From the NCBI GenBank assembly GCA_032718475.1, contig JAUCBJ010002680.1:1-21136 (forward strand): a DNA stretch of 21,136 nucleotides, written 5' to 3'. Shown piece after piece: positions 1-9,357 of the stretch. Under the pieces are notes generated by a model. The model had not been told where the DNA came from and did not search any database. It worked only from the letters and a program-made list of their open reading frames with translations. This DNA comes from Nemertoderma westbladi. Taxonomy: Eukaryota; Xenacoelomorpha; Nemertodermatida; Nemertodermatidae. How positions within the stretch are numbered: position 1 is the stretch's first letter; every line of letters begins with the position of its first letter. The position numbers and the translations under genes were made by a program.

Positions 1-1200
1 TCATATTATAAATACGTGACTACAGTAAGATGAAATGTCGGTACTTATTAAAGTACAATAAAGCTCCTACTATACTCAAGTATTATTGGTAAGTAGAGTA
101 TTAGGAATGCAAAGTTCAGATCCTTGTGTCTCGGCTAAACCAAGCTCTGGGTAGACCTTGGAAACGACTTGCCTCTTCTCACTGACATTGCTTCTTGCAA
201 TATTGCTCTCATACCGTATATTAAATAATACATATAGTAGCGTGATATCCCTTTAACAGTAGCGTAGAACGCAAAATAAATCTGTTAAACCCTTTGACCA
301 TCTGCAATTCTAGTCGATTAAGATATCGCGGCACCCACCGATATACTTGAAAGACAAAATTCTAGAATCAGTGGTTAACGTCCCCAGACATGTTCTGGAA
401 TAAAATTGTGTCTATTTTAATATTAAATAATAAAATTTACGGGAATAAATTTAAATTCATATCCTCTCATGAATTTGATAAATTGTTATTTTATACAATT
501 TATAACATTCCCAAAATTCCATTAATTAATAGATCATGGGAGTGGAGATTCACCCTATTAAGTATATTAGTGTGCGAGAATCTCCAATATATAGTCAATA
601 GCCGATAAAATTCATAAAATCATGTATAAAGGGGAATATTGACAATTAAAGAATTACTATTAAATAGCATCCCAGATCTGTATGCATGAGAATTACCCTA
701 ATTCTACTGCTAGCTTTCCATAATGTCACCATAGCAACAACCACGCTAGAATTAGAAGCGAGTTAAAAGAACAATAGAAAGCTTGCCCCATTGAATAGCA
801 TACGGAATAAATAGCACACTGCTAGTATCCAGGGATACATAATAATAACGTGGCATTCTGGAAGGCACTTGACTAACGGACACATGGCCCGAATGTGTAC
901 AATTTGTGACAGTTGTGTGGAATTTGTGCGTTTATAGGTGAATGTTACTACTAAAGTGTGTTTACAGTAGCGAGTCGCAGTTGTGAAAGTTACCCTGCCT
1001 CTGTAGCAAGAACCTGAAGTAATTCTGAGCCCTTGGGACGGACAGTGGACTGACTCGCGCTGGTTATTGTTGTCGTTGTGTAGCTACTACGTTGGCGAGA
1101 GACACAGCGGCGACAGTACATCAGCGCTGAGGAGCTTGCGCTGTCCGGGGGCATTGAGGGGGAGGCAGCGACGACCGCTAGCCTAAATTATGATTAATTA
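1..1200. other. AT-rich non-coding stretch with a GC-rich patch at its end
   Basis: I see no supportable gene here. The one open frame over 60 codons (390-608, +) is made of AT-rich codons (Ile, Asn, Lys, Phe) as expected by chance and has no recognisable motif. From about 960 to 1180 the base composition becomes GC- and CpG-richer, just upstream of the relic gene starting at 1228. This patch could be its old leader, or an unrelated promoter or 5' exon; no TATA box or splice site decides between these. Confidence 0.5.
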
Positions 1201-1227
1201 TAATATCGATAAACTCATATAGCAGCT

Positions 1228-3269
1228 ATGACTGAGTTGATAGAAGATGATCTTGGTATCAGGGGGCGATATACCCTACCCTTGCAAGCGTTTGTTGATA
1301 GTTTAATAAGCGGCGACGCTAGTCAACCTACTACGGAGGACGATGGCCGTTATATCGAACCGCCAATGTCAAAGGAACAGCTCACGCGTGAATTGGACTA
1401 TAGAAAATTCACCGCTCGCAATACGCATCGTAAGGGTACGTATATGGACTTCTTAACTACTGGTCATCCTATCGATTTACATGATACGGACGATGTAGAC
1501 ACCGAAAGGGAAATGATCCTATTTAAATATCATACCCAGCGGAGTCGGAACGAAAAACTGAGAATCGAACACGAAAAATTCTATTCGAAATCGACTCGAA
1601 AGAGAAGACGTTGAAGAACCGGATAAACGCAGTGACTTCAACGTATATTTGGAATTCTTGAGAGACACATTGTAAAACTGGAGAAAGATCACCCGCGTTT
1701 CCCCTACAAGACATGCGTCTTTAGTATTATTACGACGAATGCCCTAGACCCAACCAACAAACGGAAAGACATAAACATCCGCGGAGACGTTGTGCTAAAC
1801 ACAGTTTTACTCGCTATACTTACGGGAGTTTCGAGCGAAACTTGTTCGACGTATCACCTACGCTCGCTCGACTCAAACGATCCTTAAATAAACCGATGAT
1901 CAGGGTTCCGGAGTACTCGGTCATACCTCCTCATTCCCTGGTGAGACCTTAGACTCTTGATCCCAATAGTATCACGGATCCTCCCGAACTGTACTCACTG
2001 TTCAAAGATCTAGTGTTACCTGAACAATTAATCGGTGGCACTCCGGTAGTGGGCTCTCTAGATATTCGCCCATCCTACCTAGCCGGATTGGGACGCGGAC
2101 ATTTAATATCGCCGTTTAACCCGTATAGTCGTCCCGGTTTAACCCCAATACAACCCGTCACCGAATTCGAGGAGAGCGTTGTACGAAACGCGTTAGACGC
2201 TATTCGGCAAAAGATCGGAAAAGGAACTTACGATTGTTCAGATAAATGTAAATTGCAGCAGCAAGTCCAAGCAGTAAAGGAATTAGCTTTACCTCAGTTC
2301 GATCGAGAAATCCAGAATCTCGAGGAGGACATCGAACTTGGACGAACTTACTCTTTACAAGAGTTTTTAGATGAACGCTTCCAACGACAAGCGGAGGAAA
2401 ATCAGCTCGAGGAGATGCACATCGAAATGGACGAGAGAGAAGAAGCAGCTTTAGCCCAGCCAGAAGCTCAAATCCTTATGACTGATCGCTATTCCAAAAC
2501 CATTATTCATCCTTCAATGGTTCCCCATTTCGGAGACAAACTCTTCGCCACGGTACAACCCCAACCGGTTGATATCAACCTAAGATCTAGAGATCTTAAC
2601 GCTGATGCTCCTATGTTACAACATCCGCCAACCGAGGCCGCTCGTGTCGACGGTATACTCGTTGAACCTCCGGACAATCGAGCGGATCTTGTCCGTCGTA
2701 TTGGTACACGAGGTCAACCTACGCGCTAGACCTTTACCGAACTCATTTTATGGGATCAAAGACCACCCTTATTATGTCAATTTAACTCAATATTATATGG
2801 CGAAACCGGAAGATCCTACATACAGTTTAAAGTTTCTACCATTGATAAATTCCACGGTGACTTGTTCATAAACTCGTATCCAGAGCTATAAGAAGTTCAT
2901 AGACAACCATATGAATATAAAGCCAGAGAACGCGAGTTGGAAAGAACCATCAAACCGAGGAAATTTCTCACTACTCACGGTCAACCTACCGCTCTCGTGC
3001 AAACGACCCGTCAGGGACCAGTAAGAGCTGCCATCCTGAAATGAGCTCTAAAGGTTGTTCGACCTCGGTCCACTGAGGTTGATATCGATCAACCGGGTAC
3101 CTTGACCGGCGGATACACCGACTGTAACCCTAAACCTTCCGATGCAATTGTATTGCACCCCTTACCCAGGAGTTATAGCCTTCCTAGTAAAGTGGCTCGC
3201 CCCAAAGAGAAAAGGACTCTTGCTAGCCTCAAAAAACTTTGTAAACGCCGTTCACGTAAGAAGGACTAA
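1228..3269 (+). pseudogene. Broken CpG-rich long ORF of unknown, possibly viral, origin
   Basis: Product not recognised. One ancestral frame appears to run from an ATG at 1228 to a TAA at 3267-3269, about 680 codons. It survives as pieces in different frames: 1228-1614, about 1604-1672, 1672-1884, about 1888-2726 (with a TAG at 1950), about 2700-2868, then about 2830-3266 with stops at 2889 and 3042. Neighbouring pieces change frame within a few bases of each other, which suggests small indels rather than splicing. Visible character: an acidic amino-terminal part, a middle part rich in Pro, Gly and Leu, a Glu/Gln-rich likely coiled-coil stretch (roughly 2260-2460), and a very basic Lys/Arg carboxyl end (about 3205-3266), as in nucleic-acid-binding tails. 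Many CpG-containing codons set it apart from the AT-rich flanks. An endogenised large-DNA-virus or Polinton-like gene is my inference; a decayed host or transposon gene is the alternative. No integrase, polymerase or capsid motif was seen. Confidence 0.55.
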
Positions 3270-3344
3270 TTGTTTAGAGTATTTTTATATTTTAGAAACT
3301 GTGATTTTTTATATTTTATAGAATTAAATCCCTTTTTCTGGGAG

Positions 3345-3444
3345 CGGTGTAAAAGCTTTTGTGGACATAACAAGTCATTTTTCCCCGCAATGCACGGTGT
3401 AGGTGCTCTAGCGGACATAACAAGTCGTTTTTGCCGCAATGCGC
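3345..3444. repeat. Two-copy 50-bp direct repeat
   Basis: Two adjacent copies begin with CGGTGT at 3345 and 3395. Both contain GGACATAACAAGTC followed by a T-run and CCGCAATGC. The copies differ by a few substitutions and one small indel, so this is an older duplication. It lies just beyond the end of the relic ORF. No function can be assigned. Confidence 0.8.
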
Positions 3445-4053
3445 ATAATACTCTAAAAGATTGAGCTCAGATGACGAAATCTGTCAGCTGATTTCCTGTA
3501 GACGTGGAACCTCTTTGTTCTGCTCAGCCAATCAGAGCGATTTTCACTTTATGTTGAACAGGGGCCTATGGAAAACCGCGCAATGCATTACGGTCTTTGT
3601 TTACCTTTCTGAGCGAGAGAACCGGCTTAGAATTCTTCTGTGCTTCTGTTGTGGAAGTTTCAGACTTTGGCCTAAACATCTGATGGCTTTGATTACAAGA
3701 ACGTAAAACTATTAACCTGGAGCACTATTTGCTTGTCATTCTACAATTCAACATTGCTGCACATGGAACACTGCATAAGTAACACATAATGACTGTTCAC
3801 CGCATTATTTGCTTCTGTTATTAATTGGTGTTATGTTAATGTATATTGCTGATATATTTGGAGAATACCGATGAATAATCATAAAACCCCCAATCTTCTT
3901 GATTACTGAAGGTGAGAGGAACAGGTTTACCGGTAGCAACTGCGACTTACATTATAGTGGTTTTGTGTGAATTAAATGCTATTTCATAATCCCTACATGT
4001 GTCAGTTGCGATCCTCCTTATATATGATCAAATTCAGTGACGGTCGGCAGATC

Positions 4054-4132
4054 AGTGTGAAGTAGTGTGAAGTAGTGTGAAGTAGTGTGAAGTAGTGTGA
4101 AGTAGTGTGAAGTCGTGTGAAGTAGTGTGAAG
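4054..4132. repeat. Decanucleotide tandem repeat (AGTAGTGTGA), about 8 copies
   Basis: Eight near-perfect 10-bp units in a row; one unit carries a single change (AGTCGTGTGA at 4111). A TTAATAAAGC string follows directly, which contains a possible AATAAA polyadenylation signal at about 4136. If the retroelement that starts about 340 bp downstream once had a 5' LTR here, this could be part of it. No matching array exists near its 3' end, so I treat it as a plain minisatellite. Confidence 0.9.
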
Positions 4133-4477
4133 GTTAATAAAGCATCTCCTAAAGAATGCGCTTTTTACGAAACTCTTTGGCCATCTAGTTGTGATTAGTT
4201 TAAGTCATAACTCTGTTTTTATACTTAAAGCGCCACGTCCTACAGGAACTGTTACTATTTCCCCGAAAGTGAATATATTGTCAGAGATTATATATTAACG
4301 ATCAATCGAATAATACAGTAGGTCTACACTGCAATCACTAACAAAGCATCCGAATCCAATCTCCCTTAACTGTGGGTGAATGGTCGCGCACAGACTGGCT
4401 TCGGCTGATGTAATTTCAGTACACTAAATAATTGATATAGGCTAAAGTCGATTTATAAACAAAAGGACAACTAAAAT

Positions 4478-4495
4478 TGGCAGGTTAAACTGCTA
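4478..4495 (+). other. Candidate primer-binding site of the BEL/Pao element
   Basis: TGGCAGGTTAAACTGCT begins with TGG, the complement of a tRNA CCA end, and lies about 40 bp before the first plausible gag codon at 4517, where a primer-binding site is expected. I cannot match it to a particular tRNA, and the sequence just before it does not end in a clear CA. This is a positional argument only. Confidence 0.2.
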
Positions 4496-4516
4496 AAGGT
4501 CTAAAAGCGCGAACAG

Positions 4517-6102
4517 ATGGAGACAGATAGCCGGTGGGGTCGTACTCCGGGAGATTGCCGTCGCCCCGGAGAAACACAACCTGGTGAAATATACCACACA
4601 CCGGGAGAGGGGTACAGAGTGTACCGGTACCAGGATGAAGACAGGAGTGGGGATCGAAGAGAAACCTCCCGTCGGAACGTAGCTGCCGATCGAGTATATG
4701 GTAGTCGCGGGGAGGACTTCTCGGAATATTCACGAAGATTAAACTTCGGTCCGGAAGGATACAGGCAGACTGCATGACATACTGTAGGCCTTACTGCACA
4801 TACTATAGGCCATGCTGGGAGAGATAGTGTAGGCGATAGGGTAGCGTGAATGACGGGTTTAAACCCGGAGGTCACGACATACATACCGGTCGGTAAGCAA
4901 GGAGTGGATAGGCCTATACCGGTACCTGCACAGCAGTATGACTATAACATATAATATATACCCAGGGGAGGGGGGAGGTATTGTCGATAGGTGCATGGGC
5001 CCCAACATGATAACATCAACCCCAGTACCAAACATAACACCGGTGGGGGGGGGGGGGGGGGGGGGCAGGGTGACATTCCCCCATTGCAGTATCAGCAATA
5101 CACGCAGCCAAGAACAAAAACCCCAAACCCCTCAGACCCAAATAAATCGTGCGACACGGAGATATGGAGGGGACCATTACCCCCGATGATATATCCAACA
5201 CAAGGTAAGTCGACAGGCCCGAATGGTAAACCACACCCAACAGCAAGGGAGTCTGTATCTCTACCATCGAGCGCGCTAGAAGTACAAGCGATGGGAATGG
5301 CAACACTCATCGACGCGTTGAAGGCTAGGATCGAGCTGCCACCAGTGGAGTCCTTCAAATTCGATGGTAGTAAGCCGGTGGAATATCTGCAATTCCGGCG
5401 CATGTACAGCAATGAAATCTTAATGAAGAATCTGACGCAGGCGGAGTGCCTTAAATACGTACAAGTCTACACAGGGGGGCCAGCATACGACATCGTGAGA
5501 CAATACCAAGGTATTGAAGGAGGATTCACGACTGCATGGAGAGCCCTGGACAGGGAATAACATCAGGCAGACTCCAGGATAACCCTGTCAGCATTAAAAC
5601 CTTTGCGAATAAAGTTGAAAAGGCGCTGATAGTATTAAAGACTCTGGATGCTCCTTACGAACTCAATGCATCAAACAACATCACTACAATAGCGCAGGCA
5701 CTACCGATCTGGCTGAGAATCACGTGGAGAAAGATCGCTTTCTCCACCCGGGAGAAGAAAGGTGAGGAGCCAGGGCTGGAGGAGATGTCGAACTTCCTTA
5801 ACTATGAAGCAGAATTGATCACAGATCCAGTCTACAGCGAGGACAGTTTGGGGAAGGCGCTGAAAGCTGAATACAACAGGCCTAAACCCGAACATAATCC
5901 GGCAGATGTATTTCCGAGATTGAGACAGTCGCTACAGCATGCTGCCATGCAGGGGACTTGTAGTCCACAAGCAGCTGGGAGTAGGGCCACACCGTGGCAG
6001 GGACCGAAACAAAACAACAACACAAACAAATACAATCCCAATACCCCCAGTAGGCCGAGTCCAAATAACCAAAACACTAAACCGGAAGACCATGGACTGT
6101 AA
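4517..6102 (+). pseudogene. gag: BEL/Pao gag, DUF1759-like, broken
   Basis: Gag forms the particle that packages element RNA. The presumed start is the ATG at 4517; its frame (stops at 4775, 4847 and 4952) is also the frame of the later piece 4991-5560, so the breaks there are stop codons. A 21-base G-run (5045-5065) encodes polyglycine. The DUF1759-like part lies at about 5335-5555: hydrophobic ELPPVESFKFDG, then LTQAECLKYVQVYTGGPAYDIV and an aromatic-rich close. Near 5540 the frame shifts by one base and continues from 5536 to 6102 with the helical second half of gag (FANKVEKALIVLKTLD and onwards), ending in an Asn/Pro/Thr-rich linker. The inserted LINE follows immediately. The remaining gag sequence, with its zinc knuckle, resumes at about 7440. 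Confidence 0.75.
5045..5065. repeat. Homopolymer run of 21 G
   Basis: An uninterrupted run of 21 G inside the relic gag. It changes length easily by slippage and is hard to sequence, so the reading frame across it is not reliable. A C-run of exactly the same length occurs at 15945-15965. Confidence 0.95.
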
Positions 6103-6115
6103 GCATTGGCAGGCG

Positions 6116-7420
6116 TTACTCAAACAAGATCAAACAAGATGCATTGTACTTGACACAATGTACCCGGCGTAGCATTCTTGTGAATGTGCCATCCAGAGAT
6201 TTGGTGTCCTCAGCAGTTAGAGCCCAGCATGGACTCCCGTAGAGGAGTACTGGAAATACTGCTGCTCTAAATAATCGGACCTTAAGTTTCCGATTAATTC
6301 TAGGTGACTTCCAAATCCTGGAAAGCCTATTCAAGGCTGCCCATGCCTTTCCCTTACGTATTCGAAGGTCCTCACCTGACTTCTGGATCCATGATCCCAG
6401 GTAACAGAAGTCGTCCACATGCCCAAGCATACCATCCTTTGAGCTTATGCTCATCCGATCAGAGACTTGCTGAGGACTTTCAAAGTTAACTGTCAGAATT
6501 TTGGTCTTTCTGGAGTTAATAAAAAGACCAACACTAGAAGCAGCATGTTCTAATGAGCTGAGGAGCCGCTGGGCTCCCTCTAATGATTCTGAGAGTACTC
6601 CTAAGTCATCAGCAAAGTCTAGATCAGTTAGGTACTTGGCAGGATTTCCTCGACTTCTGGAGCCAGTAGGTGGAGTTATCATCACCCCATCATCATTATA
6701 ATGATCTAAGGACATGCGTAGAACATAGTCAACCACAATAATGAACAAGAATGGTGCAAGTGTGTCTCCTTGGAGGATGCCCCATAACACTTCAAATGGT
6801 TCTGTGTCACCGTCAACAGTAGACACAAATGTTGTCGAACCATCGTATACTGATCTGATTGCTGCAATAATTTCATCAGGAATCCCATATAATGAAAGTA
6901 TGCTGAACATACGTGAGCGAGAGACTGAATCAAAGGCCTTGAAGAAGTCAACAAAGATAACAGCCAGATGCCTGTCTTTCTTTTTTGATAACTCTTCAAT
7001 TATCCTTCTAAGTGCCAAAATGGGCTCCATGGTCCCACGACCTTTACGGAACCCATTCTGATTTCCACGTAGCAGTCTCTCAATGGGATCCCTGATGCGA
7101 TTTAATAGAATTCTATTGTATAGTTTTGCAGCAATCGAGATCAATGAGATTCCCCGAAAAGAACCATAGAGTGTTAGGTTGCCCTTCTTGGGAACTGGCA
7201 CCAACTTATTTGTTTTCATTTCTTGTGGGACTCTTGTTGTTCGGTACATGTCTACTATGATGGGATAGATGAGCTTTAAACACTCAGGTATTTTAAAGAC
7301 CTCAGGGGGAACACCATCTACTCCACTGGCACGATTGGTCTTAATGCTCTTTGCAGCAGCCTTCACTTCTGCAAAGGAGATATCGCCAATGGGAATATCT
7401 GGGAGTACAGACTCAGACAC
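6116..7420 (-). CDS. LINE reverse transcriptase, 5'-truncated, inserted in gag
   Basis: A 434-residue open frame on the minus strand carries a non-LTR retrotransposon reverse transcriptase. RT blocks in order: TNRASGVDGVPPEVFK near residue 30, FRGISLISIAAKLYNRILL, GNQNGFRKGRGT, VIFVDFFKAFDSVSRSRMF, GILQGDTLAPFLF, the catalytic LDFADD near residue 270, then the downstream LGSWI and thumb-like LKVRLFRAAVFPVLLYGSPCWALT. The endonuclease expected upstream is missing, so the copy is 5'-truncated; the first codon is GTG and not a true start. The carboxyl RFAGHC-type tail seen in the second copy (16190-16330) is also missing. The frame has no internal stop, unlike the broken element it sits in, so it inserted later or decayed less. 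The LINE clade cannot be assigned by eye. It can no longer mobilise itself. Confidence 0.85.
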   Translation of the reverse strand: MSESVLPDIPIGDISFAEVKAAAKSIKTNRASGVDGVPPEVFKIPECLKLIYPIIVDMYRTTRVPQEMKTNKLVPVPKKGNLTLYGSFRGISLISIAAKLYNRILLNRIRDPIERLLRGNQNGFRKGRGTMEPILALRRIIEELSKKKDRHLAVIFVDFFKAFDSVSRSRMFSILSLYGIPDEIIAAIRSVYDGSTTFVSTVDGDTEPFEVLWGILQGDTLAPFLFIIVVDYVLRMSLDHYNDDGVMITPPTGSRSRGNPAKYLTDLDFADDLGVLSESLEGAQRLLSSLEHAASSVGLFINSRKTKILTVNFESPQQVSDRMSISSKDGMLGHVDDFCYLGSWIQKSGEDLRIRKGKAWAALNRLSRIWKSPRINRKLKVRLFRAAVFPVLLYGSPCWALTAEDTKSLDGTFTRMLRRVHCVKYNASCLILFE

Positions 7421-7440
7421 TTTTACTTCTATAAAGTTAT
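6121..7440 (-). mobile_element. Non-LTR retrotransposon (LINE), copy 1, nested in BEL/Pao gag
   Basis: Extent judged from two signs: gag coding on the + strand is lost after about 6102 and resumes with SKAYADKNGLCHRC at about 7440, and similarity to LINE copy 2 starts at about 6141. At the LINE 3' side a 10-bp string, CAAACAAGAT, is repeated exactly (6121-6130 and 6131-6140); this could be a simple LINE tail or leftover gag. I found no convincing target-site duplication. The transcription direction is opposite to that of the host element. Confidence 0.75.
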
Positions 7441-8282
7441 CAAAAGCCTACGCTGATAAGAATGGACTATGTCACCGATGCGTGGTAGGAGGACACTGGA
7501 AGGATGAATGCCAGGAACCACCGATAGAATACGACGAGACTGATGAGATTGGAGGCCAAACCATGGCAACGATCACGATGGGAGCAAGGACGAAGAGGAC
7601 AGTACTACTCGGGGTAGTACCACTGAAAATAATAGGAGAAGATGGGCTATCGGTTACGGCACTCATGTTGGTAGATAGTGGAGCAGCATTCACACTAACG
7701 GAGAGTTGGGTGGCCGAAAAGATAGGGTTACGGACGAGGCCTAGCAAGATGGCGGTAACCACTATCTCCAGTAAGGACAAGGTCATGAGAATGAGAACGG
7801 GGCATTGCGAGATAGCAGCGATAACACCAGGGTGCAATTTTGGGGCTACCATCGAACCCATTCAAATAATAGAAACGATTAATATTAATACCAGGCGACC
7901 CACAAAGATTGAGGTTGAGCAATATCGGTACCTGGATAACATCGATTTCTCCGTACCCGAATTGGACATCCCGAAAGTATCTCTCATAGTCGGCATGGAC
8001 TGCCTGACAGCCCATGGTAGACTTCAGACCATATTCGGCGATGACTGGGAGCGAAACCCGATCGCCATTCTCACACCATTTGGATGGATGCTCACTGGCC
8101 CAATTAAGACGAGGACACCGTTTGGTGTGTCCAAGACATCAGGGTGCATGCTGTCCGGTGCTGTTGAGGACATAGAGGAGAAACCAAAGACGGGCGATGG
8201 GGAGGTCCCATATGGGAAGCGGCCCGAGGGAGGAGTCGGGGATGGGTATGGATCTGGAACCACGCATAGTGGAGCATGGTGA
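7440..8282 (+). pseudogene. BEL/Pao gag end (CCHC knuckle) and aspartic protease
   Basis: Open in one frame from the LINE boundary to a TGA at 8280. First comes a CCHC zinc knuckle, CHRCVVGGHWKDEC (C-x2-C-x4-H-x4-C), which binds RNA in Gag. About 60 residues later comes the retropepsin-like region: LMLVDSGAAFTLTESWVAEK with the catalytic Asp in DSGA, and further on VSLIVGMDCLTAHG and a PFGWMLTGP motif like those that follow the protease in BEL/Pao polyproteins. The ATG at 7269 lies inside the inserted LINE and is not a real start. The frame closes in a Gly-rich tail after about 8160, where the RT should begin. The protease cuts the Gag-Pol precursor. This copy is probably inactive, since the rest of pol is broken. 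Confidence 0.8.
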
Positions 8283-8599
8283 AAGGGTGGAGGATAAGTC
8301 CAGAGAAATACTGCTGATAGATAAGTCAGGAGGAGAAGCAACAGCAAGAGAGTGGGCGGAGGAGAAGGGGTTCGGCGCAGAGGACGTAGAGGCGATGGGA
8401 TGGAACATAGATGTTCCTGGCGAGTATCGGTATGAGGATGGAGAAGAGTGGATGGAGAGATATCCAGAGAGATGTCCGGAACAGACGCCTGTCCAGTTGA
8501 GGAGCATACCGATGGGGAGGAGGTCGAGTAGGAGCATAGGGTGGAAGGGGAGATGATGTGGGAGGACTAGGCCAAGGGCGTAGAAGCTGATGATGAAGC
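8283..8599 (+). other. RT-deleted, purine-rich junction of the BEL/Pao pol gene
   Basis: Only about 300-500 bp separate the end of the protease region from the A17 region, whereas an RT core of some 300 residues is expected there. No YxDD box or other RT block is present in any + frame. The DNA is dominated by GGA/GAG repeats; one frame (8197-8556) encodes a charged, low-complexity stretch that I cannot align to RT. An internal deletion, perhaps with simple-sequence expansion, best explains it. Confidence 0.6.
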
Positions 8600-9345
8600 G
8601 TGACAAGGGAGACAGATGAGTTGGAGTATCAACTAAGTCAAGAGGGTGCCGAGATCCATACAAAACGAGGCTATGTGTTGTATATAGCAAGGATATACGA
8701 CCCCCTAGGCCTGGCATCCCCGTTGTTAGTCATGGGGAAACAAATACTGAAGAAGGTGTATAAGTTGAAGGATGATTGGGATGCGGAGATCCCTGAGGAT
8801 ATAAGTAGACAGTGGAACAAGTGGACGGGGAGCCTAGAGGAGATGGGGACGTACAGTATGCCACGTGTGTACTTCCCGGACGGAGACATGACCAATCTGG
8901 ACCTACATATGTTTTCCGACGCATCCTTGGAAGCATATGGAGCGGCACTTTATTTGGTACAGTGAAAGGGGGCTCATAAGCCCAGGCTTGCGTTTAGTAA
9001 AGCGAAGTCGACGCCACCAGATTCAGCATTGGTGCCAAAACTCAAGCTAACGGCTGCGAGATTAGGAGTAAGGGCGACAGCATACTTAATGGACACCATG
9101 CCCAATATAGTAGAGACCCACTACTGGACGGATTCCATTGTAGTGTTAGGATGGCTACACAACGAGAAGATCTATATTACCCTATATTTGTGGTGAACAG
9201 GGTAGATGAGATAAGGGCAATGACCGATCTGGAGAAGTGGCACTACTGCCCAACCGACGACATTCCAGCAGATCTGCTATCGAGGGGCTTTGTACACCAC
9301 TCTTTCTCGAGAAAGCAGGAGTTGTAGCAGCATGGGCCGCACTTT
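8600..9345 (+). pseudogene. BEL/Pao A17/RNase H-like region of pol, broken
   Basis: Frame 8600-8965 holds the hallmark of the Pao-type A17 family, ARIYDPLGLASPLLVMGKQI, followed by LHMFSDASLEAYGAALYL, the RNase H-like strand with Asp in SDAS. A stop (TGA, 8963-8965) interrupts it. The same reading then continues through KSTPPDSALVPKLKL, TDSIVVLGWL with a second acidic pair, and, after a further frameshift near 9190, NRVDEIRAM and PTDDIPADLLSRG. These are the usual closing motifs of this region. It would degrade the RNA strand of the RNA/DNA hybrid; here it is a relic with at least two breaks. Confidence 0.8.
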
Positions 9346-9357
9346 CTTAACGATAGG

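Noticed and set aside
390-608. 72-codon open frame on the + strand
   Set aside because: AT-rich codons only, no motif, no coding-type composition change relative to the flanks.
3461-3706. 81-codon open frame after the relic gene
   Set aside because: No recognisable motif; contains a CCAATCAG string but no wider promoter or coding evidence.
4485-5412. Several minus-strand open frames across the 5' part of gag
   Set aside because: They are shadows of gag in low-complexity, G/C-rich sequence, with Pro- and Gly-runs derived from the G-tract.
8139-8717. 192-codon minus-strand frame
   Set aside because: Complement of the purine-rich pol junction; Ser/Pro/Leu-rich low complexity without any domain.
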